The notes under the pieces are model-generated. The model was not told the origin of the DNA, searched no databases, and saw only the letters and a list, made by a program, of their open reading frames with translations. A stretch of 64,000 nt of DNA from CAVVNN01 sp963838035 (GTDB lineage: Bacteria > Actinomycetota > Thermoleophilia > Solirubrobacterales > 70-9). The position numbers were made by a program, and so were the translations under genes. Shown in pieces: positions 33,661-42,357 of the stretch; position 1 is the stretch's first letter, and every line of letters starts with the position of its first letter. Where the stretch lies: the NCBI GenBank assembly GCA_963838035.1, contig CAWIPM010000006.1, positions 1 to 64,000 on the forward strand. Reading direction: 5' to 3'.

Positions 33661-34622
33661 GACGGGAGAGCTACTCAACCGGCCGTGCGGGGGGCGCTTC
33701 GGCGACATCGTCGAGTCGATCGGCAACACGCCGTTGGTCGAGCTTCCGCGGCTCTCGCCCAAGCCCGAGGTCCGCATCTACGCCAAGCTCGAGGGCCGCA
33801 ACCCGACCGGGTCGGTCAAGGACCGGGTCGCCAGGTCGATGATCGAGGCGGCCGAGGCCGAGGGGCTGATCGAGCCGGGGCAGACGATCCTCGAGCCGAC
33901 CTCCGGCAACACCGGGATCTCGCTGGCGATGATCTGCCGGCGCAAGGGCTACTCGCTGAAGGTTGTGATGCCCGACAACGTCACCGCGGAGCGGACGCAG
34001 CTGCTGGAGATGTACGGGGCCGAGATCGTCTACTCCGAGGGCGCCAAGGGGTCCAACGGCGCGGTCGAGGTGGCGCTGGAGATGGCCCAGGACTCGCGCT
34101 ACTACATGCCCTACCAGTACGGGAACGAGGCCAACCCCCGCGCCCACTACGAGGGCACCGCTGTCGAGATCCTCGACGAGCTCGACGAGGTGACCGCCTT
34201 CGTCGGCGGGCTCGGCACCGGCGGCACCCTGATGGGCAACGGGCGGCGCTTCAAGGAGGCGAACCCCGCGACCCTGATCGTCGCCGCCGAGCCGATGCAG
34301 GGGGAGATGGTGCACGGCCTTCGCTCGCTCGAGGACGGCTTCATCCCGCCGATCATCGACCTCTCGATCCTCGACCGCAAGATCATGGTCTCCAACCGAG
34401 ACGCGGTCGTCTGGACAAGGAAACTGCTCGACGAGGAAGGGGTCTTCGCGGGCGTCTCCTCCGGGGCGATCGCGCGCATCGCAGTCCGGATCGGCGAGCG
34501 AGCTCGATGGCGGCAACGTCGTCTTCCTGATCCCCGACGACGGCTGGAAGTACCTCTCCTCCGGCGTCTACACGAAACCGATCGAGGAGATCGAGAACCT
34601 GGACTCCACCGTTTGGTGGTAG
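33659..34622 (+). CDS. cysM: Cysteine synthase CysM (CysO-dependent type), frameshifted
   Basis: A PLP-dependent fold-type II enzyme that makes cysteine from O-phosphoserine or O-acetylserine. The N-terminus has SIGNTPLVELPRLSP, the PLP lysine in GRNPTGSVKDRVA, the Asn/Gly loop EPTSGNTGISLAM and the phosphate cup GLGTGGTLMGNGR. The frame breaks near 34497 where GAGC is tandemly duplicated; the shifted frame restores ELDGGNVVFLIPDDGWKYLS and the end STVWW at 34622. Restored length is about 320 residues. It sits downstream of cysO, so thiocarboxylated CysO is the likely sulfur donor. The frameshift may be real or an assembly error. Confidence 0.85.
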
Positions 34623-34640
34623 GCGCAGCTCCACCTGGCC

Positions 34641-35039
34641 ATGCGCATCTCCCAGGTTCTGATCGACGAGATGGTCGCCCACGCGCGCGACGAGCTGCCG
34701 AACGAGTGCTGCGGGCTGGTCGGCGGTCGCGACGGTGAGGCGAACGTCGTCATCCGCGTCGCCAACGCGGCGGAGAGCCCGCTGCGCTACGAGATGGACC
34801 CGCAGGAGCAGTACAACGCGCTGAAGGCGATCGAAGACGACGGTGGCGATCTGCTGGCGATCTACCACTCCCATACCAAGAGCGCCGCCTACCCGTCCCA
34901 GACCGACGTCAACCAGGCGGTCGCCTGGCCCGAGCAGATCTACCTGATCGTCTCGCTGGCCGATGAGGACGCACCGGACGTGAGGGGCTATCTTCTCAAG
35001 GGCCTGAAGGTCGCCGATGCCGAGGTCGCCATCTCATAG
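34641..35039 (+). CDS. mec: JAMM metalloprotease, Mec-type (CysO-cysteine hydrolase)
   Basis: A 132-residue JAB/MPN domain. The zinc site is complete: upstream Glu in ARDELPNECCGLVGG and the JAMM motif YHSHTKSAAYPSQTD (HxH-x7-S-x2-D). In Mycobacterium tuberculosis the homologous Mec+ releases cysteine from CysO-cysteine, regenerating CysO. Its place right after cysM completes that pathway. The 18-bp gap to cysM implies co-transcription. Confidence 0.9.
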   Translation: MRISQVLIDEMVAHARDELPNECCGLVGGRDGEANVVIRVANAAESPLRYEMDPQEQYNALKAIEDDGGDLLAIYHSHTKSAAYPSQTDVNQAVAWPEQIYLIVSLADEDAPDVRGYLLKGLKVADAEVAIS

Positions 35040-35340
35040 CCAAAGTCGCCGGTCCCACGCCCACGGCGCGGATGGCGACGGCGCGGGCGGGCACGATGAC
35101 GGCGGTGGAGGAGGCGGCGGCGGTGGCAGGTTGGTCAAAATCGCCTTCGCCCCAAGCCAGGTGGAGGCCGAAATGATCCAGGGGCTGCTCGCCGAGCACG
35201 GTATTCCCAGCATGTTGAAGCGCGGGCCCGGATTCGACGTGCCGGAGTTCCTGCCGGTCGGGCCTCGCCAGGTGTTCGTCGCCGAAGAAGCGGCGACGCG
35301 AGCGCGTGAAGTACTCGAGGGAACCCCGGGCGGCAGCTAG
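35017..35340 (+). CDS. DUF2007 domain protein
   Basis: A 107-residue frame whose last 69 residues form a DUF2007 (putative signal-transducing) domain: LVKIAFAPSQVEAEMIQGLL, AEHGIPSMLKRGPGFD, and PRQVFVAEEAATRAREVLEG. The ATG at 35017 overlaps mec by 23 bp and adds a His/Gly-rich lead ending in nine glycines; a TTG at 35131 would start exactly at the domain. DUF2007 proteins are small cytoplasmic proteins of unknown role, often near membrane or protease genes. Confidence 0.65.
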   Translation: MPRSPSHSQSRRSHAHGADGDGAGGHDDGGGGGGGGGRLVKIAFAPSQVEAEMIQGLLAEHGIPSMLKRGPGFDVPEFLPVGPRQVFVAEEAATRAREVLEGTPGGS

Positions 35341-36093
35341 TCGAGGCTCGGGCGGGTCATCTCTCGCAGGTAATCGCGCCAGGCGCGACTCGACTTCGCG
35401 GATGTCGGCTTCGAAGGCGGCTTCCAGCGTGGGTCGCGAGCCGCCGGGGAGGAGCCGCAGCGCCAGTCGCTCGCAGGCGTCAGGCCCGCGCTCGGACTCC
35501 AGCAGGTCGAAGATCGTGCCGCCGAGGATCACCGCGTCGCGGCGGGAGGGGGGGAAGGACGGGCGGGCGCTCTCGCGCAGGCGGCGGATAACCGCCGCCC
35601 GGTAGAGGCCGACCTGGCGGGCGAAGTACTGGGCGCCGCCCTCGGCCAGCCAGGCCCAGCCCAGGTAGCGGGCGAAGCGGCGCGGCGTCCACGAAGGGGG
35701 CAGGTCGGGGTTGTTGGCGGCGATCACCAGCTGCGCGTAGAGCCGCTCGGCGGTTCCACGCAGCGCCTCGCGCGAGTCCTCTCCCGCGGCACGGCGCTCC
35801 ATGTGGGGGTCGTTGAGGACGTGCAGCTCGGTCGCCATCGCCCAGCCGGCAAGGTAGCGGCGCCCAGCCGGCGCCGCCGACCACCGTGCCGCAGGCAGGA
35901 ACGGGTGCGCCATCGAGAGCCAGAGGGGATTGGTGTGGACGACCACCGTGACCTCGCCCGGCACTCGCTCGAAGCGGTCCTCGAGCCGCAGGCGAAGATC
36001 CTCCATGCGGTCGAGCGTGCGCTCGGCGAAGGCGACGTCTTCGCTGTCGTGCCGCGCGGTGAAGCTAAGGGACTGCGTCTCCACCCACGACAT
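35337..36093 (-). CDS. Peptidase-MA-like protein lacking zinc motif, frameshifted
   Basis: About 252 residues starting MSWVETQSLSFTARHDSED. The layout recalls peptidase MA/gluzincin folds: VTVVVHTNPLWLSMAHP near the start and GWAWLAEGGAQYFARQ, which resembles the third-ligand segment WLxEGxAxY. The expected HExxH helix before it reads RLYAQLVIAANN, so zinc binding appears lost. A one-base insertion near 35385 (run of C) breaks the frame; without it the protein ends RDYLREMTRPSLD at 35337. Reading on instead runs antisense through DUF2007 and mec to 34996, which is implausible. Confidence 0.6.
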
Positions 36094-36195
36094 CTAAGGC
36101 CGCCTGGCCGGCGCATATCCGCGTCCTCGGTCGTTTGCGTGCGGCGCACGCGGCGCTCCCTGCGTCCTTGATCTGCTTGACCAGGCGGCCTTAGA
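36093..36195. repeat. 15-bp perfect inverted repeat enclosing 73 bp
   Basis: TCTAAGGCCGCCTGG (36093-36107) and its exact reverse complement CCAGGCGGCCTTAGA (36181-36195). The arms touch the start codon of the peptidase-like gene (36091-36093) and the stop codon of the DUF1802 gene (36191-36193). The interior holds a second hairpin, GCGTGC-GGC-GCACGC near 36137-36151. No U-tract follows, so it may be an RNA structure, a small mobile repeat or an invertible segment. Confidence 0.6.
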
Positions 36196-36823
36196 CAAGA
36201 ACGGGCTCAGCGGCGTCCGCGCAGACCGACTGGATCTCCTGCCGGGCGCGGTCGAACTCGTCATCCGCCATCACCGGCGTGCCCTCGAAAGGCAGCTCGC
36301 GGTCGATCTCGACCCAGGAGCGGCAGCCGTGGAACTCCTCGCGGACCCGCACCGTGACCGGGCGGGGAATCCGGTGCACCCGCAGCAGCAGCACGTGGAG
36401 CGGGTGGCGCCGCTTCCAGTTGAGCCGCTTCTCGGCATAGTCTGGCGTCCAGACGTAGAAGGGGGAGAGGCCGTCGAGGGCGCGGCGATCGGCGATCGTG
36501 AAGTGGTCGGTCACCTCGGCCCAGGCGCGCAGCCGGACACGGTCGGGCTGCTCGATGCCACCGTCCTGGATCAGCGCCCTCGCCGGCGGCTCCTCGTCGG
36601 GCCAGACGCCCTCTTCGAGCGCGCGGCGCAGCTCGGGATGATGGGACTCGCGGACGAGGTCGTTTCGCTGGTGGTCGAAGGTCGGGTAGAGGAAGAAGCG
36701 CTCGTGCTCGAGCTCGAAGTGCCTGTTTTCCTCGCGGATGCCGCCCTTGCGCAGCGTGAGCAGCTGCTCGCCCTCGGCAAGCGCACGCACTGTTACTGCC
36801 CATTCCTTGAGAGCGATCGGCAT
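36191..36823 (-). CDS. DUF1802 family protein
   Basis: A 210-residue protein matching DUF1802: IALKEWAVTVRALAEGEQLL at the start, LRKGGIREENRHFELEHERF, FLYPTFDHQRND, and FYVWTPDYAEKRLNWKRRHP. I chose the ATG at 36823 because DUF1802 begins with ALKEW; a longer frame to 36949 adds Pro/Arg-rich sequence. Cytoplasmic, function unknown. Confidence 0.8.
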   Translation of the reverse strand: MPIALKEWAVTVRALAEGEQLLTLRKGGIREENRHFELEHERFFLYPTFDHQRNDLVRESHHPELRRALEEGVWPDEEPPARALIQDGGIEQPDRVRLRAWAEVTDHFTIADRRALDGLSPFYVWTPDYAEKRLNWKRRHPLHVLLLRVHRIPRPVTVRVREEFHGCRSWVEIDRELPFEGTPVMADDEFDRARQEIQSVCADAAEPVLV

Positions 36824-36961
36824 TTGGAAGCTGTACCTGGGAGGGGGTTGGGTAAATCTCTGACTGGGGGCAGGACGCTCTAGGACCCCTGTCTGGGCAG
36901 ACCGTCCGCCCGGACCGGGCATTCTAGACCAGCGCTCCCGAATCGCCAAATTAAAAGTTCG

Positions 36962-36981
36962 TAAAAACGGCGTTCAGCCGT
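36962..36981 (-). terminator. Rho-independent terminator of the hyuB operon
   Basis: On the minus strand ACGGC-TGAAC-GCCGT is followed by TTTT. The stem starts at the last codon of hyuB and the loop contains its TGA stop, so the terminator overlaps the gene end. A second T-rich stretch follows 10 nt later. It closes the minus-strand operon that starts near 43308. Confidence 0.65.
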
Positions 36982-38476
36982 ATCCGCCGCCGCCCGGGGT
37001 CTCGATTCTGAGCACGTCGCCGGGCAGCAGGTCGCCTTCCGCCTTGCTCGGCAGGGCCTCTCCGTTGAGGGAGTCTGCGCCGGTCGTGCCGTCGGCTCCT
37101 CCGTCGCGGCCGCGCGGGGCGTGGCGGCGGCGCTCGGCGATCAGGGTGAAGCGCATCGGGGCGAGTGCTTCCAGCTCGCGCACGAGCCCGTCGCCACCTT
37201 GGTGGCGACCGTCGCCACCGCTCCCGCGCCGCACCGAGAGCTCCCGGGCCCGCAGCGGGAATTCGGACTCCAGGGCCTCGATCGGGGTATTGAGCGTGTT
37301 CGACATTGCGACGTGGATCGCGCTCGGCCCGTCGGCGTCGGGACAGGCGCCCTGGCCTCCGCCGAGGGTCTCGTAGTAGGTGAAGCCCTCCCCGGCGAGC
37401 GTCACGTTGTTCATCGTCCCCTGTCCCTGGGCCGGGACCGGGCGGGCGCCGCCGAGGGCCGAGATGACCAGGTCGGCGACCCGGCTCGAGGTCTCGACGT
37501 TGCCCGCCGCGACCGCCGCCGGCGGCCGGGCGTTGAGCAGGCAGCCCTGCGGGGCGCGGACCTCGATCGGGCGGTAGGCGCCGGCCGAGGCCGGCGCGTC
37601 GGGATCGGTCAGCGCCCGCACCGCGAAGAACGCCGCCGACTTGGTTACCGAGAGCGGGCAGTTGAGGTTGCCCTCGACCTGGGGGTCGGTACCGGCGAAG
37701 TCGAGGATGAGGGTTTCGCCGTCGATCGTCGCCGCGACTCGTAGCGTCACGTCTCTGGAAGCCCCGCCGAAATCGTCTTCGAGAACGTCCTCGGCCGTGT
37801 GGGTGCCGTCGGGAAGGGCCGCCAGCGCCGCGCGGGTGCGTCGCTCCGCGTAGTCGAGGGTCGCGGCCATTCCGGCGCGCAGGCCGTCCAGCCCGTAGCG
37901 GTCGGCCAGCTCCTCGAGTCGGATCGCGCCCGCCCGGTTGGCGGCGCTTTGGGCGCGCAGGTCGGCGAGGCGCTCCCGCGGCGAGCGCATCATCGCCGCC
38001 AGCTCTTCCAGCTCGCGCTCACCGGCGAGAGTGGGGGGGATGACCAGCCCCTCCTGTTCCAACCGGGTCGAGCCGGCCGGCATCCCGCCGGGGCTCGGCC
38101 CTCCGATGTCGGCGTGGTGGGCGCGGCTGGCTGCGAACCCGAGCAGGGCGCCCTGCCGGAAGACGGGCGAGACGATCGTGATGTCCGGGAGGTGGGTTCC
38201 TCCCCGGTAGGGATCGTTGAGCATCCACGACTCCCCGCGCCGGAGGTCCTGCTCGAGCACCGCGGCCACGGCCTCGGGCATGGATCCGAGGTGCACGGGG
38301 ATGTGCTCGGCCTGCATCACCATCTCGCCGTCGGCGTCGAACAACGCCGTCGAGCAGTCGTGGCGCTCCTTGATGTTGGCTGAATGGGAGGCCCGGATCA
38401 GAACCGCTCCCATCTCCTCACAGGCCGAGCGCAAGGCGCCGGAGAGGACCTGAAGCGCGATCGGGTCGAGTCTCAT
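36974..38476 (-). CDS. hyuB: N-methylhydantoinase B / 5-oxoprolinase subunit (HyuB)
   Basis: A 500-residue HydantoinaseB subunit. Hallmarks: LDPIALQVLSGALRSACEEM at the start, LIRASHSANIKERHDCSTAL, LNDPYRGGTHLPDITIVSPV, FAASRAHHADIGGPSPGGMP, and RRGSGGDGRHQGGDGLVREL near the end. It pairs with HyuA to hydrolyse hydantoins or 5-oxoproline with ATP. The ATG overlaps the hyuA stop (ATGA); a frame extending upstream to 39472 is a shadow of hyuA. Confidence 0.92.
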   Translation of the reverse strand: MRLDPIALQVLSGALRSACEEMGAVLIRASHSANIKERHDCSTALFDADGEMVMQAEHIPVHLGSMPEAVAAVLEQDLRRGESWMLNDPYRGGTHLPDITIVSPVFRQGALLGFAASRAHHADIGGPSPGGMPAGSTRLEQEGLVIPPTLAGERELEELAAMMRSPRERLADLRAQSAANRAGAIRLEELADRYGLDGLRAGMAATLDYAERRTRAALAALPDGTHTAEDVLEDDFGGASRDVTLRVAATIDGETLILDFAGTDPQVEGNLNCPLSVTKSAAFFAVRALTDPDAPASAGAYRPIEVRAPQGCLLNARPPAAVAAGNVETSSRVADLVISALGGARPVPAQGQGTMNNVTLAGEGFTYYETLGGGQGACPDADGPSAIHVAMSNTLNTPIEALESEFPLRARELSVRRGSGGDGRHQGGDGLVRELEALAPMRFTLIAERRRHAPRGRDGGADGTTGADSLNGEALPSKAEGDLLPGDVLRIETPGGGGYG

Positions 38477-40455
38477 CGACCCGCCCTCTCGGCGACGATC
38501 GTCCCGGTGCTGTCGACCTCGGCGCTCCAGCTCGGCGGCAGCACGAAGGTCGTCTCCGGCAGCTCGAAGACCACCGGGCCGTCGGCGTGGAGCCCGGCGG
38601 GCGGCTCGCCATGCAGCACCCGGGTCTCGAGCCACTCGGCGCCGAACCGCGCCGGCCGGCTGCCTTCCGCCGGCAATCCGCGGCGGGGCGCTCGTGGCTG
38701 CGGATGCCGTCCAGCGACGACCATCGCCAGGCGGATGTGGACCAGCTCGACCTCGCCGCCGGGGTCGCGGTAGCCGTAGCGCTCCTCGTGAGCCGCGGCG
38801 AAGCGGCTCCGCAGGTCGGCAGGATCCGGATCCGGCGGCCCCGGAACGGGCAGCTCGAATGCCTGGCCCCGGTAGCGCATCTCGTAGACGACCTCGGGCT
38901 CGGCCCCCTCGAGGCCGCTCCCGGCGTGGGCGATCAGCTCTGCGACCTCTCGCCCGACCCGCTCCGCGCTCAGATCGCGGCCGCGCAGCATCACCGTGCG
39001 GGCGGTGTCGCGGCGGCGGTCCGACGCGCAGAGGCCGAGCGCCGAGAGGACGCCGCCTGCGCGGGGGCAGAGGATCCGCTCGACTCCCAGCTCGGCCGCG
39101 ATCGCCGCGGCGTGCATCGGGCCGGCGCCGCCGAACGGGAGCAGGGCGAACCCGCGCGGGTCGACGCCCCGCTCGATCGTCACCACCCTCAATGCCCGCA
39201 CCATCTCCTGGTTTGCGACCCGGACGATCCCCTCGGCGGTCTCCATCTCGGCCAGGCCGAGCGCGGCGCCCAGCTCCGCGATCGCCGCCTCCGCCGCGTC
39301 GCGGCTCAGCCCCACGCCCCCGGCCAGCTGCGAATCCGCGGCGAGGTAGCCGAGCAGCAGGTTGGCGTCCGTGACGGTCGGCTCGGCGCCGCCGCGGCCG
39401 TAGCAGGCGGGTCCGGGGTCGGCGCCCGCCGAGTGCGGGCCGACGCGCAGCGCACCGCCGGGGTCGCGCCACCCAATCGAGCCGCCGCCGGCGCCGACGG
39501 TGTGGACGTCGACCATCGGCAGCTGAATCACCCGCCCCCCGATACGGCGCGATCCAGTGCGCCTGACCTCGCCGCCCTCGACCACGCAGACATCGCAGGA
39601 GGTTCCGCCCATGTCGAAGCCGAGAGCGTTGCCGTCGCCGCAGGCGCGGGCAAGGAGGCCGGCGCCGACCGCGCCCCCGGCCGGGCCGGAGAGCACGCTG
39701 CGGACGCCCGCCCGCGCCGCCTCTCCCACCTCGACGACGCCGCCTGAGGACTGCATCACCAGCGGCCGCGGGAGGCCTGTTTCGGCTGCGGCCTCGCCGA
39801 GCCGGCCCAGGTAACGGCCGAGCAGGGGGGAGAGGTAGGCGTCGATCGCGGTGGTCGAGCAGCGCTCGTACTCGCGAAAGAGCGGCAGGACCTCATGGGA
39901 GGCGGAGACGTGGACGTCCGGCAGCTCGCGCCTCAGGTGCTTGGCGATGCGCACCTCGTGGGCGGGGTCGAGGTAGGAGAAGAGCAGGCAGACGGCGACC
40001 GATTCGGCGCCCGACTCGCGCACCACTTGCGCCAGGCGGCCGGGCTCCTCCGTCGCCAACGGCTCGATTGCTCCATCGGGCCCGACCCTCTCGGCGGCCT
40101 CGAAGCAGAGCTCGGGCTCGATCAGGGGGGCCGGCTTCGGAGCGCAGAGCCGGTAGAGCTCGGGACGGTCCTGGCGGCCGATCTCGAGCAGGTCGGCGAA
40201 GCCGCGAGTGGCGATCAGCGCCGTGCGGGCGCCGCGTTCCTCGAGCAGCGCATTCGTGCCCACGGTCATCCCGTGCGAGAACGCCTCGACCTGCGCGGCG
40301 CCCGCGCCCGCCCGCCGCAACACCTCTTCGATCGCCGCCATCACCCCGGCCGACTCCTCGCCGGGAGTGGTCGGGACCTTGGCCGTGTGGATCGCGGCGG
40401 CGTCGAGCAGGACCGCGTCGGTGAACGTCCCGCCGACGTCGACCCCGAGGATCAT
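38473..40455 (-). CDS. hyuA: N-methylhydantoinase A / 5-oxoprolinase subunit (HyuA)
   Basis: A 660-residue HydantoinaseA subunit with actin-like ATPase fold. It begins MILGVDVGGTFTDAVLLDAA, contains the FSHGMTVGTNALLEERGART phosphate loop, GFDMGGTSCDVCVVEGGE, the conserved GAGGGSIGWRDPGGALRVGP and FGGAGPMHAAAIA. Works with HyuB on cyclic amide ring opening. It follows nadB by 19 bp, an unusual pairing. Confidence 0.93.
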   Translation of the reverse strand: MILGVDVGGTFTDAVLLDAAAIHTAKVPTTPGEESAGVMAAIEEVLRRAGAGAAQVEAFSHGMTVGTNALLEERGARTALIATRGFADLLEIGRQDRPELYRLCAPKPAPLIEPELCFEAAERVGPDGAIEPLATEEPGRLAQVVRESGAESVAVCLLFSYLDPAHEVRIAKHLRRELPDVHVSASHEVLPLFREYERCSTTAIDAYLSPLLGRYLGRLGEAAAETGLPRPLVMQSSGGVVEVGEAARAGVRSVLSGPAGGAVGAGLLARACGDGNALGFDMGGTSCDVCVVEGGEVRRTGSRRIGGRVIQLPMVDVHTVGAGGGSIGWRDPGGALRVGPHSAGADPGPACYGRGGAEPTVTDANLLLGYLAADSQLAGGVGLSRDAAEAAIAELGAALGLAEMETAEGIVRVANQEMVRALRVVTIERGVDPRGFALLPFGGAGPMHAAAIAAELGVERILCPRAGGVLSALGLCASDRRRDTARTVMLRGRDLSAERVGREVAELIAHAGSGLEGAEPEVVYEMRYRGQAFELPVPGPPDPDPADLRSRFAAAHEERYGYRDPGGEVELVHIRLAMVVAGRHPQPRAPRRGLPAEGSRPARFGAEWLETRVLHGEPPAGLHADGPVVFELPETTFVLPPSWSAEVDSTGTIVAERAGR

Positions 40456-40474
40456 GGCCTGAGGCCAGCCTCGC

Positions 40475-41920
40475 TCACAGCCATTCCTCGCGCCGTATCT
40501 CCCCGTTTGCGGCGAGCAGGAGGTGGATGCCGTCGAGAGCGTGGTCGATGTCAGGGAAGTCGGCGCGAAGGTGGCCGCCGCGCGACTCGCGGCGCTCCAG
40601 CGCGCAGGTGGCGATCGCCCTGGCGAGCGGGTAGGGGTCCCGCTGTAGCTTGCTCAGCTCCTCCGGCCGCCGCAGCGGGCCGGCGAGCCGCCAGACCGCG
40701 TCCCGGGTCTCTGCGCTGGGCGGCTCGAAGCGCCACTCGGGCGGCGGCGGGCGCGTGCCGGCGGCGGATTCCCGGAGCGCCGCCGTCGCGGTCCGGTCGC
40801 CGAACACGAAGCACTCGGTGAGCGAGTTGGAGGCGAGGCGGTTGGCGCCGTGCAGGCCAGTGCAGGAGCACTCTCCGACGGCATAGAGGCCGGCAAGCGA
40901 GGAGCGCCCGTCGAGGTCGACCGCGATCCCCCCCATTACGTAGTGGGCCGCAGGGGCGACGGGCACCGGCGCCGACCGGGGGTCGAGCCCGGCGTCGGCG
41001 ACCGACTCGAAGACGTTCGGGAAGCGAGTCGGGTCGACGCCGCGCAGGTCGAGCTTGACGTCGGCGGTGCCGTCGGACGCCATCCGGTCGAGGATCGCCG
41101 CGGTGACGGCGTCGCGTGGCGCGAGCTCGTCGGTGAACCGCTTGCCCGAGGCGTCGAGCAGCGTCGCGCCCTCGCCGCGAATCGCCTCGGTGATCAGCAA
41201 CCCGTCGAAGCGGTTGCCGGGGAGGGCGAGGGCGGTCGGGTGGAACTGGCAGAACTCGAGGTCGGCGAGGGTCGCGCCGGCGGCCTGGGCCAGAACCGGG
41301 CCGGCGCCGATCGCCCCCCACGGGTTGGTCGTGCGGCGCCAGAGCGCGGCGGCGCCGCCGGTGGCGAGGACCGTGGCGGCGGAGGGGACGGGGCCGCTGT
41401 CGGTGAACAGGCCGTGGCAGCGATCGCCATCGCTCCAAAGCGCTGTCGCCGAGGTCTTCTCGCGAACCTCGATCCGCTGCTCCGCGGCGACCATGGCCGC
41501 CAGCTTCGAGGTGATCTCGTGCCCCGTCTGGCTGCCGCCGGAGTGGACGATCCGGCGGCGAGTGTGCCCTCCCTCCAGTCCCAGCGCCGGCTCACCGTCG
41601 GGGTCGAGGTCGAAGACGACGCCGCGCTCGCGCAGCTCGTGGACCGCGCCCGGCGCCTCCTCGACGAGGGTTTCGACCGCCGAGGGCCGGCAGAGGCCGC
41701 GACCGGCGGCGAGCGTGTCGGCGGCGTGGAGGGCGGGAGTGTCGCCCGGCTCCAGCGCAGCGGCAAGCCCTCCCTGCGCCCAGAAGCTCGCGCTCTGAGA
41801 AAGGGGGGTACGGGAGATAAGGCAGACGGCGCCGCCGTGCTCGGCCGCTCGCAGCGCGGTCCACAGCCCCGCCGCCCCACCGCCGACGACGGCGACGTCG
41901 AACTCCTTCGGTGTGGCTAT
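40475..41920 (-). CDS. nadB: L-aspartate oxidase NadB with non-canonical start
   Basis: A flavoprotein of about 481 residues oxidising L-aspartate to iminoaspartate for NAD synthesis. The FAD loop VAVVGGGAAGLWTALRAAE is near the N-terminus; SASFWAQGGLAAAL, HPTALALPGNRFDGLLITEA, DELAPRDAVTAAI, APAAHYVMGGIAVDLDGRSS and ECSCTGLHGANRLASNSLTE are all NadB hallmarks. The reading frame is open from about 41960, yet no ATG, GTG or TTG occurs before the internal ATG at 41494, which is far inside the FAD domain. The best start is ATA at 41918-41920, overlapping the upstream stop as ATAG. A substitution in the assembly is the main alternative. Confidence 0.88.
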   Translation of the reverse strand: MATPKEFDVAVVGGGAAGLWTALRAAEHGGAVCLISRTPLSQSASFWAQGGLAAALEPGDTPALHAADTLAAGRGLCRPSAVETLVEEAPGAVHELRERGVVFDLDPDGEPALGLEGGHTRRRIVHSGGSQTGHEITSKLAAMVAAEQRIEVREKTSATALWSDGDRCHGLFTDSGPVPSAATVLATGGAAALWRRTTNPWGAIGAGPVLAQAAGATLADLEFCQFHPTALALPGNRFDGLLITEAIRGEGATLLDASGKRFTDELAPRDAVTAAILDRMASDGTADVKLDLRGVDPTRFPNVFESVADAGLDPRSAPVPVAPAAHYVMGGIAVDLDGRSSLAGLYAVGECSCTGLHGANRLASNSLTECFVFGDRTATAALRESAAGTRPPPPEWRFEPPSAETRDAVWRLAGPLRRPEELSKLQRDPYPLARAIATCALERRESRGGHLRADFPDIDHALDGIHLLLAANGEIRREEWL

Positions 41921-42351
41921 CTCCCGGCCTCTCGCCTGATCGCCTCGACCTGCCCGCGCAGCCAGGCGGCCGCCGCTTGGCGGGCGCCGGCCTCGCGCTC
42001 GGCGACGGTGCGCTCCGCCTCGGCGGCGCGCCGCTCGGCCGCCTCGATCCGCCGCTCGGCGGTCTCGGCCTGGGCCTCGATCTCGGCAAGGCGGCCTTCA
42101 GCCGCGGCGATCGCGTCCTCCTTGGCGCTGCGCTCGTGCTTCAGCTCCTTCTCGTGGGCGGCCTTCAGGTCCTCCACGGCTTGGACGGCTGCGAGGCGTT
42201 CTTTCTCCAGGTCCGCCTCGAGCGCCCGGATCTCGGCGACGGCGCGCCGCTCCGCCGCCTCGGCTATCTCGGTCGCCTCCTGGAGCCGGCGCTCGGCTCC
42301 CTCGACCTTCGCGTCGAGGTCCTCGGTCGGCTCAGCGGTCTCTTCGCTCAT
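41917..42351 (-). CDS. Coiled-coil protein
   Basis: A 144-residue, almost entirely helical protein rich in Ala, Glu and Arg (AERRLQEATEIAEAAERRAV, LEADLEKERLAAVQAVEDLK, AERRIEAAERRAAEAERTVA), with no export signal. The heptad pattern runs from about residue 15 to 125. It may be a structural or scaffold protein, perhaps DivIVA/FtsB-like only in composition. It lies between a glycosyltransferase and nadB, and its TAG stop overlaps the presumed nadB start. Confidence 0.65.
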   Translation of the reverse strand: MSEETAEPTEDLDAKVEGAERRLQEATEIAEAAERRAVAEIRALEADLEKERLAAVQAVEDLKAAHEKELKHERSAKEDAIAAAEGRLAEIEAQAETAERRIEAAERRAAEAERTVAEREAGARQAAAAWLRGQVEAIRREAGR

Positions 42352-42357
42352 TGGCCG

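Noticed and set aside
34996..36093. A 365-residue minus-strand frame
   Set aside because: Its last third runs antisense through mec and the DUF2007 gene. A one-base shift near 35385 gives a natural end at 35337.
36974..39472. A single 832-residue minus-strand frame
   Set aside because: The part upstream of 38476 is Arg/Gly/Pro-rich and antisense-like, while hyuA reads normally there in another frame. The true hyuB starts at 38476.
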